A program made the position numbers and the translations under genes. A stretch of DNA of 64,000 nt from Achromobacter agilis (GTDB lineage Bacteria > Pseudomonadota > Gammaproteobacteria > Burkholderiales > Burkholderiaceae_B): positions 186,001 through 250,000 of the forward strand of contig NZ_UFQB01000005.1 in NCBI RefSeq assembly GCF_900496965.1. The letters are read 5' to 3'. Below, piece after piece: positions 38,386 to 46,839 of the stretch. How positions within the stretch are numbered: position 1 is the first letter of the stretch; each line of letters begins with the position of its first letter. The notes under the pieces are model-generated. The model made no database searches. It was not told where the DNA came from and saw only the letters and a program-made list of their open reading frames with translations.

Positions 38386-38468
38386 CCCACGGAAACGAAC
38401 AAGCCGGAAGGCACCCATGCGCTTTCCGGCTTGCATCGCGGCAGCGCCCCCTGCTCGCCGCGATTACT

Positions 38469-38498
38469 TGGCCAGACGCAATGTCTGGCCATTTTTTT
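38469..38498 (+). terminator. Rho-independent terminator after kbp
   Basis: TGGCCAGAC and GTCTGGCCA pair around GCAAT, followed by seven T. It ends the kbp transcript just before the palindrome array. Confidence 0.85.
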
Positions 38499-38534
38499 GG
38501 CGATGAGCCTGCGGCACCACGCAAGCCGCGCCCC

Positions 38535-38671
38535 TGTGTCTGACACCCGTACGAGATGCTCGTCCGGCTCAAGCAGACGCTGCCGGGTGTCTGACACCGG
38601 CGGAAGCTTTATGGACTGTTGGCGCCTTAAAGTAGTGCCATGGGTGTCTGACACGCGAGGTGTCAGACACG
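38535..38671. repeat. GGTGTC-N-GACACC palindrome array, left of ffh
   Basis: Four copies start at 38535 (first base T), 38586 (perfect), 38643 and 38659 (last base G). Each is a 13-base inverted repeat with a single central base: T in the first three, A in the fourth. Start-to-start spacing is 51, 57 and 16 bases. The array fills the gap between the kbp terminator and the ffh stop codon. Confidence 0.85.
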
Positions 38672-38676
38672 CGGAA

Positions 38677-40077
38677 TCACCGGAAACGGCCCATCCCCTT
38701 CATGCCGCCCATGGCACGCATCATCTTGGCCATGCCGCCCTTCTTCATCTGCTTCATCATGCCCTGCATCTGGTCGAACTGCGCCAGCAGGCGGTTGACC
38801 TCTTGCACGGGCACGCCGGAACCCGCGGCGATGCGGCGCTTGCGCGACGCCTTGATGAGTTCGGGCTTGGCGCGTTCGGCCGCCGTCATGGAGTTCAGGA
38901 TGCCTTCGGTGCGGCGCAGCTGCTTTTCAGCCTGACCGCCCTGCAGCTGGCCGGCTGCCTGCTGGAACTGCGCGGGCAGCTTTTCCAGCAGGGAGCCCAT
39001 GTCGCCCAGCTTCTTCACCTGGCCGAGCTGGTCGCGGAAGTCGTTCAGGTCGAACTTGTTGCCCGACTTGATCTTCGCGGCCAGCTTCTGGGCTTCGGCG
39101 ATGTCGATATTCTTCTGCGCCTGCTCGACGAGCGACACGATGTCGCCCATGCCCAGCACGCGCTGCGCCATGCGCTCGGGGTGGAACGGCTCCAGGCCGT
39201 CCAGCTTTTCCGATACGCCGACGAACTTCAGCGGCTTGCCGGTGACGTGGCGCACCGACAGGGCGGCGCCGCCGCGGGCGTCGCCGTCGAGCTTGGTCAG
39301 GACAACGCCGGTCAGCGGCAGCGCGTCCGCGAAGGCGCGCGCGGTGTTGACCGCGTCCTGGCCCTGCATGGCGTCCACGACGAACAGCGTTTCCACCGGT
39401 TTGACGAGGTCATGGAGTGCGCGGATTTCGCGCATCATGGCTTCGTCGATGCCCAGGCGGCCGGCCGTGTCCAGGATCAGCACGTCGTAGTGGTGGCGGC
39501 GCGCGTGGTCCACCGCGTTGCGGGCGATATCTTCGGGCTTCTGGCTGGGGTCGGACGGCAGGAAGTCCACGCCCACCTGCGCCGCGACGCTCTTCAACTG
39601 GTCGATAGCGGCCGGACGGTACACGTCGGCGGACACCACCAGCACTTTCTTCTTGCCGGTCTTGCGGCCGTGCTGGGTATGCTGGCCTTCGGTGAGCCAG
39701 CGCGCCAGCTTGCCGGTGGTGGTGGTTTTGCCGGCGCCCTGCAGGCCCGCCATCAGGATGACGGCGGGCGGCTGCACAGCAAGCGAGAGCTCACCGGAAT
39801 CGGCGCCCAGGTCGCCGCCCATCAGGGAGGTCAGCTCCTTGTGGACGACGCCCACCAGGGCCTGGCCCGGGCTGAGGCTGCCGGCGACTTCTTCGCCCAG
39901 CGCCTTTTCCTTTACCCGCGCGACGAATTCGCGCACGACGGGCAGCGCCACGTCGGCTTCCAGCAATGCCATGCGCACTTCGCGCAGCATTTCCTGGGTG
40001 TTGGCCTCGGTCAGGCGAGCTTCCCCGCGCAGCGTCTTGACGACGCGCGAAAGGCGTTGAGTTAGGTTATCGAGCAT
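38677..40077 (-). CDS. ffh: Signal recognition particle GTPase Ffh
   Basis: 466 aa. It binds 4.5S RNA and signal sequences and delivers ribosomes to FtsY. N domain 1-95; G domain with P-loop GLQGAGKTTTTGK (111-123), DVYRPAAIDQL, DTAGRL and TKLDGDARGG; M domain rich in Met at the end (QMQGMMKQMKKGGMAKMMRA). It is flanked on its 3' side by a palindrome array and is divergent from the ccsA-like gene. Confidence 0.97.
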   Translation of the reverse strand: MLDNLTQRLSRVVKTLRGEARLTEANTQEMLREVRMALLEADVALPVVREFVARVKEKALGEEVAGSLSPGQALVGVVHKELTSLMGGDLGADSGELSLAVQPPAVILMAGLQGAGKTTTTGKLARWLTEGQHTQHGRKTGKKKVLVVSADVYRPAAIDQLKSVAAQVGVDFLPSDPSQKPEDIARNAVDHARRHHYDVLILDTAGRLGIDEAMMREIRALHDLVKPVETLFVVDAMQGQDAVNTARAFADALPLTGVVLTKLDGDARGGAALSVRHVTGKPLKFVGVSEKLDGLEPFHPERMAQRVLGMGDIVSLVEQAQKNIDIAEAQKLAAKIKSGNKFDLNDFRDQLGQVKKLGDMGSLLEKLPAQFQQAAGQLQGGQAEKQLRRTEGILNSMTAAERAKPELIKASRKRRIAAGSGVPVQEVNRLLAQFDQMQGMMKQMKKGGMAKMMRAMGGMKGMGRFR

Positions 40078-40183
40078 GAGAGGCGTTTCCGCTTAAACTA
40101 GTTGATTGAACGGTGGCCGCAGGCGCGGATTCTGCGCTTTCGGGTGGCATGCACCCCAAGGCCCCATCCAGACAACGGTTTCT

Positions 40184-41026
40184 ATGTCACTAGGCATTGT
40201 ATTTCACACGGCGGCTGCCTTGGCGTACGCAGTGCTCGGGGGGTCGCTTTGGATCCGCCTGGCCGGCGCGGGCGGCGTGGAGCAGACGGGCAAGGTCGCC
40301 CGTCTGTGCCTGCTGGGAGCCCTGGTTCTCCATGGAATCGGGCTGCAACAGTCGATGCTGGGCTCCCAGCATTTGTTCATTGGATGGGCCCTGGCCCTGT
40401 CCGCCGCCATCTGGCTGGGCATGGTGGTGTTCTGGCTGGAAAGCCTGGTGGTCCGCATAGACGGCCTGCAACTGCTGCTGCTGCCCGCCGCCACGGCCGC
40501 CAGCGGCCTGGCCGCGATCTTTCCCCAGGGGCAATTCGTGCCCCACGCCAACGACGCCTGGCTGCGCGTGCACCTGCTGATCGCGCTGGCGGCCTATGGC
40601 CTGATCACCATCGCCGCCCTGCACGCCATGATGATGGCCCTGCTGGACCGCCACCTGCACCGCCCGCTGGACGCGCCGGCCGAACGCAGTATCGTGGGCC
40701 GCGTCCTGGATTCCCAGCCACCCCTGCTGGTGCAGGAGCAGCTGCTGTTCCGCATCATCTGGATCGGCTTCGTCGTGCTGACCCTGGCCGTGGGTACGGG
40801 GTCGGTGGCGTCCATGAAGCTGACCGGCAAAATCCTGCCGTTCGACCACAAGACCGTCTTCACGCTGCTGTCCTGGCTGACGTTCGGCGTGCTCCTGGCG
40901 GGCCGCCATGTCTGGGGCTGGCGCGGCCGCGTCGCCCTGCGCTGGACGCTGACGGGTTTTGGTTTCCTGATTCTGGCCTATACCGGCAGCCGGTTCGTGC
41001 TGGAAATGATTCTGCACCGAGGTTGA
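40184..41026 (+). CDS. CcsA/YpjD-like inner-membrane protein
   Basis: 280 aa from ATG at 40184 (MSLGIVFHTAAALAYAV). Eight hydrophobic helices, with FVPHANDAWLRVHLLIALAAYG and the late GRHVWGWRGRVALRW, fit the cytochrome c assembly (CcsA-related) family as in YpjD, commonly found next to ffh in proteobacteria. A haem-handling role is suggested by conserved His residues in helices, but the E. coli homologue is not well defined functionally. Confidence 0.83.
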   Translation: MSLGIVFHTAAALAYAVLGGSLWIRLAGAGGVEQTGKVARLCLLGALVLHGIGLQQSMLGSQHLFIGWALALSAAIWLGMVVFWLESLVVRIDGLQLLLLPAATAASGLAAIFPQGQFVPHANDAWLRVHLLIALAAYGLITIAALHAMMMALLDRHLHRPLDAPAERSIVGRVLDSQPPLLVQEQLLFRIIWIGFVVLTLAVGTGSVASMKLTGKILPFDHKTVFTLLSWLTFGVLLAGRHVWGWRGRVALRWTLTGFGFLILAYTGSRFVLEMILHRG

Positions 41027-41027
41027 C

Positions 41028-41294
41028 GTGGGCAAGCTGCTGTTCTGGATTTTTGTGGTCATCGCGGTGCTGTTCGTGGCCCGCATCGCCGGCCGCATGG
41101 CGGCGGCGAAGCAGGCCGGCGCGCAAACCAACCGGACGGCCGCCCGCGGCCGGGCGCCGCAGCCCAAGCCGGTGGAATCGATGGTGCGCTGCGCCCACTG
41201 CGGCATCCACATGCCGCGTTCCGAAGCCCTGCTGCAGAACGGCCAGACCTGGTGCAATGCGGAGCATGCTCGGCTGGGGCCCCGAAAGCACTGA
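41028..41294 (+). CDS. PP0621-type small zinc-ribbon-like membrane protein
   Basis: 88 aa, GTG start one base after the ccsA-like stop, so translationally coupled to it. One N-terminal membrane helix (LLFWIFVVIAVLFVARIAG), a basic linker, then CAHCGIHMPRSEALLQNG and TWCNAEH, giving C-x2-C-x16-17-C-x3-H as a likely metal site. The function is unknown; the family is conserved beside ffh and ccsA-like genes. Confidence 0.78.
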   Translation: MGKLLFWIFVVIAVLFVARIAGRMAAAKQAGAQTNRTAARGRAPQPKPVESMVRCAHCGIHMPRSEALLQNGQTWCNAEHARLGPRKH

Positions 41295-41298
41295 GAGG

Positions 41299-41551
41299 GG
41301 TGTCAGACACCCTTGCGGCCTGCCAGCAGCTTGAAGGCCGTCTCATCGGGTGTCAGACACCGGCGGCAGCATCTGGAACGGATCAGGACCTCTCCTCGGG
41401 GGCTGACACCGGCGGCAGCATCTTGGAACGAGCCAGCGGCTCTCCTCGAAGGTCAGGCACCGGCGGCGGCAGCTGGAGCGGGTCGTCAGGTGTCTGACAC
41501 CCGAGGAGACGGCCTTCAGGCGGCGCTGCCCGCCCACGGGTGTCTGACACC
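41299..41551. repeat. GGTGTC-N-GACACC palindrome array, right of the ffh block
   Basis: Perfect copies start at 41299 and 41349 (central A) and at 41489 and 41539 (central T); degenerate copies lie at 41398 and 41449. Start-to-start steps are 50, 49, 51, 40 and 50 bases. The linkers after 41349, 41398 and 41449 are themselves related (CGGCGGCAGCATC, then GGAACG, then CTCTCCTCG). The array occupies nearly all of the 336-base gap before ampD. Confidence 0.85.
41333..41517. repeat. Long inverted repeat inside the right array
   Basis: The 29-base arms 41333-41361 and 41489-41517 are inverted copies with one mismatch. Each contains one perfect palindrome plus the GAAGGCCGTCTC flank. The 127 bases between them hold the two degenerate copies. 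Confidence 0.85.
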
Positions 41552-41630
41552 CCGCCATCTCCCCATCAAATAGAAGCCTGCCTTTTCCCACGGCATAATG
41601 CATGTTGGACTCCACACATGCTCCCTTCCC

Positions 41631-42209
41631 ATGGCCTTGCGACTGGATCGTCATGGCTGGCTGGCGCCGGCCCCAGGTGTTTCGCTCCTGCCCTCCCCCA
41701 ACCGCGACACGCGGCCCGCGGGCGCGCAGGTGTCCCTGCTCGTGCTGCACAACATCAGCCTGCCGCCCGGCCGGTTCGGCGGACCGGAAGTCGCCGGGCT
41801 GTTCCTGAACACGCTGGACTACGGCTCGCACCCCTGGCTCGAACGCCTGCGCGGGCTGCGGGTATCCGCGCATTTCTTCATCCGCCGCGACGGCAGCATC
41901 ATCCAGTTCGTCTCCACCGACGAACGCGCCTGGCACGCGGGCGTGTCGCGCTATGCGGGCCGCGAACGCTGCAATGACTTTTCCATCGGCATCGAGCTCG
42001 AAGGCACCGATACCCTGCCCTACGCCGATGAGCAATATCTGGCGCTGCGCAAACTGACACCGGCGCTGCGCGCGCGCCACCCCCTGGCGGCAGCCTGGGG
42101 CCACGAGCACATCGCCCCGGGGCGCAAGACAGACCCCGGGCCCGCTTTCAATTGGACGCGCTTTTCGCGCGACAGCGGTTTTGCGCGGCGGCAGTTGCCG
42201 CCCGCCTGA
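41631..42209 (+). CDS. ampD: 1,6-anhydro-N-acetylmuramyl-L-alanine amidase AmpD
   Basis: 192 aa from ATG at 41631. A zinc amidase of peptidoglycan recycling that frees the stem peptide from anhydromuropeptides in the cytosol, thereby also lowering beta-lactamase induction where AmpR exists. Zinc ligand His in LLVLHNISLPPG, ISAHFFIRRDG-type text (VSAHFFIRRDGSIIQFV), AWHAGVS, and the C-terminal WGHEHIAPGRKTDPGPAFNW with the second His and Asp. There is no signal peptide. Confidence 0.94.
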   Translation: MALRLDRHGWLAPAPGVSLLPSPNRDTRPAGAQVSLLVLHNISLPPGRFGGPEVAGLFLNTLDYGSHPWLERLRGLRVSAHFFIRRDGSIIQFVSTDERAWHAGVSRYAGRERCNDFSIGIELEGTDTLPYADEQYLALRKLTPALRARHPLAAAWGHEHIAPGRKTDPGPAFNWTRFSRDSGFARRQLPPA

Positions 42210-42226
42210 CACCAAAAGGACTGGTT

Positions 42227-42847
42227 ATGTTGAAGATCTGGGGACGCCTGACTTCCGTCAACGTTCAAAAAGTCATGCTGGCCGTGCGCGAGCTTGCGCT
42301 GCCGCATACCTTCACGCAGGCCGGCGGGCCGTTCGGCGTCGTCGACACGCCGGAGTTCGCCAAGCTCAATCCCAACCGCACCGTTCCCGTCATCGACGAC
42401 GGCGGCTTCGTGCTGTGGGAGTCCAACGCCATCGTGCGCTATCTGGCTTCGCGCTACGGCGTGGGCACGTTGTGGCCCGAAGACGCCTGCCTGCGCGCGG
42501 ACGCCGACCGTTGGATGGACTGGCAGGCCACGGAATGGCAAGGCGCCATGGGCCCCGCCTTTCTCGGCCTGGTCCGCACGCCCGAAGACAAGCGCGACAA
42601 AGCTGCCATCGAAAACTCGGTGAAGCGCTCGAATGCGCGCGCCCTGGTCCTGGACCAGGCCCTGCAAGGCCGCGAATTCATCGCCGGCCGGCACCTGACC
42701 ATGGGCGATATCGCCCTGGTGTGCTCGGCGCACCGCTGGCTGGCCCTGCCGATCGAACGCCCGGACACGCCGGCGCTGTCCGCCTGGTACCGCCGCGTCA
42801 TGATGCGCCCCGCCCCGCAGGGCGTGCTGACGCTGCCGCTGGAGTAA
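42227..42847 (+). CDS. Glutathione S-transferase family protein
   Basis: 206 aa, ATG after AAAAGGA, 17 bases beyond ampD. The thioredoxin-like domain has LNPNRTVPVIDDGGFVLWES, with the cis-Pro and the Glu-Ser pair that holds glutathione. The C-terminal helical domain includes FIAGRHLTMGDIAL, the N-capping box. The active-site residue near the start is Ser or Thr (GRLTSVNVQKV). The substrate is unknown. Confidence 0.88.
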   Translation: MLKIWGRLTSVNVQKVMLAVRELALPHTFTQAGGPFGVVDTPEFAKLNPNRTVPVIDDGGFVLWESNAIVRYLASRYGVGTLWPEDACLRADADRWMDWQATEWQGAMGPAFLGLVRTPEDKRDKAAIENSVKRSNARALVLDQALQGREFIAGRHLTMGDIALVCSAHRWLALPIERPDTPALSAWYRRVMMRPAPQGVLTLPLE

Positions 42848-42866
42848 GGAACGCGGGCGCGACGAA

Positions 42867-43685
42867 TCAGGCGCGCTCGACTTTCCATCCCAATTCGGCC
42901 GAGATCCCCGCCGCCGCGCCCTGCACCACGGCGACCATTTCCCGCATGCGTTCCAGCGACATGTACGGCACGGTGCTGGACACGCTGATCGCGGCCACGA
43001 TACCGCTGGACGCGTCCCGCACCGGCGCCGCCACGCAACGGATCGATGGCTCGTTGTCTTCGAGGTCGAAGGCATATCCGTTGGCCGCATATTCGCGCAT
43101 GCGTTCGCGGAAGGCCTCCCAGGTCTGACGGCCGCCGGGCGCGCGCGACGAGACCGGCGCGCCGATGCGGTGCAGCGCCTTCCACTGCGGCTCTTCCGTA
43201 TCCAGCAACAACGCCTTGCCCACGCCCGTGGCGGCCAGCGGCATGCGGTGCCCCACCCGCGAACGCATCTCCAGCCCCTTCTTGCCGGGGATTTTCTCTA
43301 GGTACAGCACGTCGTCGTTGTCGCGCACGGCCAGGTGGATGGTGTCGCCCGTCAGTTCCGCCAGGCTGTCCAGGTACGGACGCGCCAGCGTCGCCATCGG
43401 AAAGGCTTCGCGCGCCTGGAATCCGAGTTCGATCAGCTTCGGCCCCAGCACATAGCCCACGCCAGGCAGGGAACGCAAATAACGCTCCTGCACCAGGCAG
43501 CTTGCCAGCCGGTGCGTGGTGCTGCGCGCCACGCCGATGCGCGCGCAGATCTCCTTCAGGTCGCGCGCGCCATCGGACACGGCCTGCACGACGGCCAGGC
43601 CGCGCATCAGGGTCTGCGTGCCCGCGGGCGCGGCGGCATCAGGATCCAGGGTGGAAGAAGGTTCGGGAATAAGCGTGGCGGTCAT
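42867..43685 (-). CDS. IclR-family regulator, probable dgo repressor
   Basis: 272 aa from ATG at 43685; a longer start at 43724 cannot be excluded. The N-terminal winged helix has DLKEICARIGVARSTTHRLAS and the effector domain contains DTIHLAVRDNDDVLYLEKIPG and GVGKALL. It is divergent from dgoK across 310 bases that hold a good inverted repeat, so control of the galactonate operon is the likely role. E. coli uses a GntR protein (DgoR) instead. Confidence 0.86.
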   Translation of the reverse strand: MTATLIPEPSSTLDPDAAAPAGTQTLMRGLAVVQAVSDGARDLKEICARIGVARSTTHRLASCLVQERYLRSLPGVGYVLGPKLIELGFQAREAFPMATLARPYLDSLAELTGDTIHLAVRDNDDVLYLEKIPGKKGLEMRSRVGHRMPLAATGVGKALLLDTEEPQWKALHRIGAPVSSRAPGGRQTWEAFRERMREYAANGYAFDLEDNEPSIRCVAAPVRDASSGIVAAISVSSTVPYMSLERMREMVAVVQGAAAGISAELGWKVERA

Positions 43686-43834
43686 GAAAAGTCGGAACTG
43701 GGCGGCAAACAAGGGAAGAAGCATACCTGGCGCACCCGCGCCGGCATGCGGGAAAAAGACGGAGCTTCCAGGCGATACCTGACGGCTGGCTCAGGGGCGC
43801 ATGGCTTCCAGGCCTGCTTTTATTCCCTGTATGT

Positions 43835-43888
43835 GGGATTTAATTCTATATTTTGAGATTTTTCAAGCGCTGATCTAGAATTTTTCCC
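43835..43888. promoter_or_regulatory. Inverted repeat in the IclR-dgoK divergent region
   Basis: GGGATTTAATTCTA at 43835-43848 is mirrored by TAGAATTTTTCCC at 43876-43888 with one skipped base and one mismatch. The AT-rich centre is at about 43862. It is a candidate operator for the adjacent IclR protein. Confidence 0.5.
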
Positions 43889-43995
43889 ATCGCCCGTCAG
43901 CGCCCCCGAACGCCGGCCGGCCTCAGACAACAAGGTCCGTGCACCCCTGCCGCAGTGGCAGCCGGGTATACGGCCAAAGCCGAGACAGATTTCTG

Positions 43996-45003
43996 ATGAC
44001 TACCGGATTGCCCGCCCGCGCGGCGCTTATCGCGCTGGACTGGGGCACCTCATCGCTGCGCGCCTACCGCCTGGACGGCGCCGGCCGCACGCTCGACACC
44101 CGCCATTTGCCCTGGGGCATCATGCGCCTGCCGCAGCCGCTGCAGGACGGCGCGGCCACCATGGCGCTATCGGGCTTCGAACTGGCTTTCGAGCAGGCTT
44201 GCGGCGACTGGCTGCGGGCCGAACCCTCGCTGCCGGTGATCGCCTGCGGCATGGTCGGCAGCGCCCAGGGCTGGAAGGAAGCCGCCTACCTGGACGTGCC
44301 GGTCGACCTGGAACGCATCGGCACGCTGCTCACCGTCGTGGCGCGCCATGGCGCCACGCCCGTGCACATCGTGCCCGGCCTGATCCAGCGCCACGGCCTG
44401 CCCAACGTGATGCGCGGCGAAGAAACCCAGGTTTTCGGCGTGCTGTTCGACCAGGCGGACGGCGGCGCGGACAGCGTCCTGATCGGCCTGCCCGGCACCC
44501 ATTCCAAGTGGGTCAATGCTCGCCGCGGGCGCGTCACGCATTTCGATACCTTCATGACCGGCGAGGTCTACGCCGCGCTGCGCGGCCACACCATCCTGGG
44601 CCGCACCATGGCGGACGCCCCCAGTGCGGACATGGCCGCCTTCGAACGCGGCCTGAAGGTGGCCGGCGCCCCCGCCGGCCGCGCGGGCGTCCTGTCCACC
44701 GTGTTCAGCACCCGCGCGCTGGGGCTGACCGGCGAACTCGCGCCCGAATCGCAGGCCGACTACCTGTCGGGCCTGCTCATCGGCCATGAGATCGCGGCGC
44801 TAGCCGAGATGCTGCGCCAGCAAGGCGAGCTGCCCCGCATCGTGCTTTGCGGCGAGCCCGCGCTGTGCCGGCGCTACATCCAGGCCATGCGGCACTACGG
44901 CCTGGGCACGCCCGAGCAGGCCCAGGACGCTACCGAACGCGGCCTGTGGCACCTGGCCGTCAGTGCGGGACTGGTCGCCTCCCCATCATCGGCTCACGCC
45001 TAG
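43996..45003 (+). CDS. dgoK: 2-dehydro-3-deoxygalactonokinase
   Basis: 335 aa from ATG at 43996. It phosphorylates 2-keto-3-deoxy-galactonate with ATP. The sugar-kinase phosphate loop is [43 protein letters not shown] and LPGTHSKWV are DgoK signatures. First gene of the operon; dgoA follows after 9 bases. Confidence 0.93.
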   Translation: MTTGLPARAALIALDWGTSSLRAYRLDGAGRTLDTRHLPWGIMRLPQPLQDGAATMALSGFELAFEQACGDWLRAEPSLPVIACGMVGSAQGWKEAAYLDVPVDLERIGTLLTVVARHGATPVHIVPGLIQRHGLPNVMRGEETQVFGVLFDQADGGADSVLIGLPGTHSKWVNARRGRVTHFDTFMTGEVYAALRGHTILGRTMADAPSADMAAFERGLKVAGAPAGRAGVLSTVFSTRALGLTGELAPESQADYLSGLLIGHEIAALAEMLRQQGELPRIVLCGEPALCRRYIQAMRHYGLGTPEQAQDATERGLWHLAVSAGLVASPSSAHA

Positions 45004-45012
45004 GAACCGAAC

Positions 45013-45666
45013 ATGAACCATCCTGGTCTGCAATCCGCCATGGCCCACTGCGGCCTGATCGCCATCCTGCGCGGCATTACGCCCGCCGAGGCCGAGCCCG
45101 TCGGCCAGGCGCTGTACGAGGCGGGCTTTCGCCTGATCGAAGTGCCGCTGAATTCGCCCGATCCGCTGGACAGCATCCGCGCCATGCGCGCCGCCCTGCC
45201 CACCGACTGCCTGATCGGCGCGGGCACCGTCCTGAACCCGGACGATTGCGCCCGCATCCAGCAGGCGGGCGGCGAACTGATCGTCATGCCGCACAGCGAC
45301 GCCGCTGTGATCCGCGCCGCCAAGCAGCTGGGCATGGCGTCCTGCCCCGGCGTGGCCACGCCGACCGAGGCCTTCGCCGCATTGGCGGCGGGCGCCGACG
45401 TGCTGAAGATGTTCCCCGCGGAGCAACTTGGACCTGCCGTGCTGAAAGCCTGGCGCGCCGTGATGCGCCCGCCCATCGCGCTGGTGCCCGTGGGCGGCAT
45501 CACGCCCGGCAATCTTTCCTCATACGCCCAGGCGGGCGCCAGCGGCTTCGGCCTGGGCTCCGCCTTGTACAAACCCGGCCTGTCGGCCGACGCAGTCGGC
45601 CAGAACGCGCGCGCTTTCCTCGCCGCGTGGCAAGGCGCCTATCCCGCCCAGGAGACCCAAGCATGA
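45013..45666 (+). CDS. dgoA: 2-dehydro-3-deoxy-6-phosphogalactonate aldolase
   Basis: 217 aa. It splits KDPGal to pyruvate and glyceraldehyde 3-phosphate. KDPG-aldolase features: Glu43 in [16 protein letters not shown], Schiff-base Lys132 in [12 protein letters not shown] and VGGITPGNL. Its stop overlaps the dgoD start (ATGA). Confidence 0.93.
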   Translation: MNHPGLQSAMAHCGLIAILRGITPAEAEPVGQALYEAGFRLIEVPLNSPDPLDSIRAMRAALPTDCLIGAGTVLNPDDCARIQQAGGELIVMPHSDAAVIRAAKQLGMASCPGVATPTEAFAALAAGADVLKMFPAEQLGPAVLKAWRAVMRPPIALVPVGGITPGNLSSYAQAGASGFGLGSALYKPGLSADAVGQNARAFLAAWQGAYPAQETQA

Positions 45667-46811
45667 AGATCACCAAGCTCACCACCTACATCGTGCCGCC
45701 CCGGTGGTGCTTCCTGAAGATCGAAACGGACGCAGGCATCGTCGGCTGGGGCGAGCCCGTCGTCGAAGGACGCGCGCATTCCGTGGCTGCGGCCGTCGAA
45801 GAGCTGTCCGACTACCTGATCGGCAAGGATCCCCGCAACATCGAAGACCACTGGACGGTGCTGTACCGCGGCGGCTTCTATCGCGGTGGCGCCATCCACA
45901 TGAGCGCACTGGCCGGCATCGATCAGGCCCTGTGGGACATCAAGGGCAAGCATCTGGGCGTGCCGGTGTCGCAGCTGCTGGGCGGCAACGTGCGGGACCG
46001 CATCCGCGTGTATTCGTGGATCGGCGGCGACCGGCCCGCCGACACGGCCGCCGCCGCCAAGAGCGCGGTGGAGCGCGGCTTCACCGCCGTGAAGATGAAC
46101 GGCACCGAAGAGCTCCAGTACATCGACTCGTTCGACAAGGTGGAAAAGTGCCTGGAGAACGTGGCCGCGGTGCGCGACGCGGTCGGCCCGAATGTCGGCA
46201 TCGGGGTGGACTTCCATGGCCGCGTGCACAAGCCCATGGCCAAGGTGCTGATGAAGGAGCTGGACCCGTTCAAGCTCATGTTCATCGAAGAGCCCGTGCT
46301 GAGCGAGCATTACGAGGCCCTGAAGGAACTGGCGCCCCTGACCTCCACGCCGATCGCGCTGGGCGAACGCCTGTTCTCGCGCTGGGACTTCAAGCGCGTG
46401 CTGTCCGAAGGCTATGTCGACATCATCCAGCCCGATCCGTCGCACGCCGGCGGCATCACGGAAACGCGCAAGATCGCCGCCATGGCCGAGGCCTATGACG
46501 TGGCGCTGGCGCTGCATTGCCCGCTGGGCCCCATCGCGCTGGCCACCTGCCTGCAGATCGACGCCGGTTGCTACAACGCCTTCATCCAGGAACAGAGCCT
46601 GGGCATCCACTACAACGCCGCCAACGATCTGCTGGACTACGTCAGCAACCGCGAAGTCTTCGCCTACGACGACGGAATGGTCGCGATTCCCCAAGGCCCG
46701 GGCCTGGGCATCGAGGTAAATGAGGAATACGTAAAGGAACGCGCCGCCGTGGGCCACCGCTGGCGCAACCCCATCTGGCGCCACGCCGACGGCAGCTTCG
46801 CCGAGTGGTAA
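45663..46811 (+). CDS. dgoD: D-galactonate dehydratase
   Basis: 382 aa, enolase superfamily. The metal ligands Asp183, Glu209 and Glu235 and the catalytic His185 and His285 fall at the same numbers as in E. coli DgoD ([24 protein letters not shown]). It dehydrates D-galactonate to 2-keto-3-deoxygalactonate, the substrate of the dgoK product. Confidence 0.96.
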   Translation: MKITKLTTYIVPPRWCFLKIETDAGIVGWGEPVVEGRAHSVAAAVEELSDYLIGKDPRNIEDHWTVLYRGGFYRGGAIHMSALAGIDQALWDIKGKHLGVPVSQLLGGNVRDRIRVYSWIGGDRPADTAAAAKSAVERGFTAVKMNGTEELQYIDSFDKVEKCLENVAAVRDAVGPNVGIGVDFHGRVHKPMAKVLMKELDPFKLMFIEEPVLSEHYEALKELAPLTSTPIALGERLFSRWDFKRVLSEGYVDIIQPDPSHAGGITETRKIAAMAEAYDVALALHCPLGPIALATCLQIDAGCYNAFIQEQSLGIHYNAANDLLDYVSNREVFAYDDGMVAIPQGPGLGIEVNEEYVKERAAVGHRWRNPIWRHADGSFAEW

Positions 46812-46839
46812 GCCGATAAAGAGAAAGAGGAGACTTCCC

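Noticed and set aside
41299-41551. CRISPR-like array (regular ~50-base spacing)
   Set aside because: The repeated unit is only a 13-base palindrome, the linkers are similar to each other, orientation flips in the middle, and there are no cas genes.
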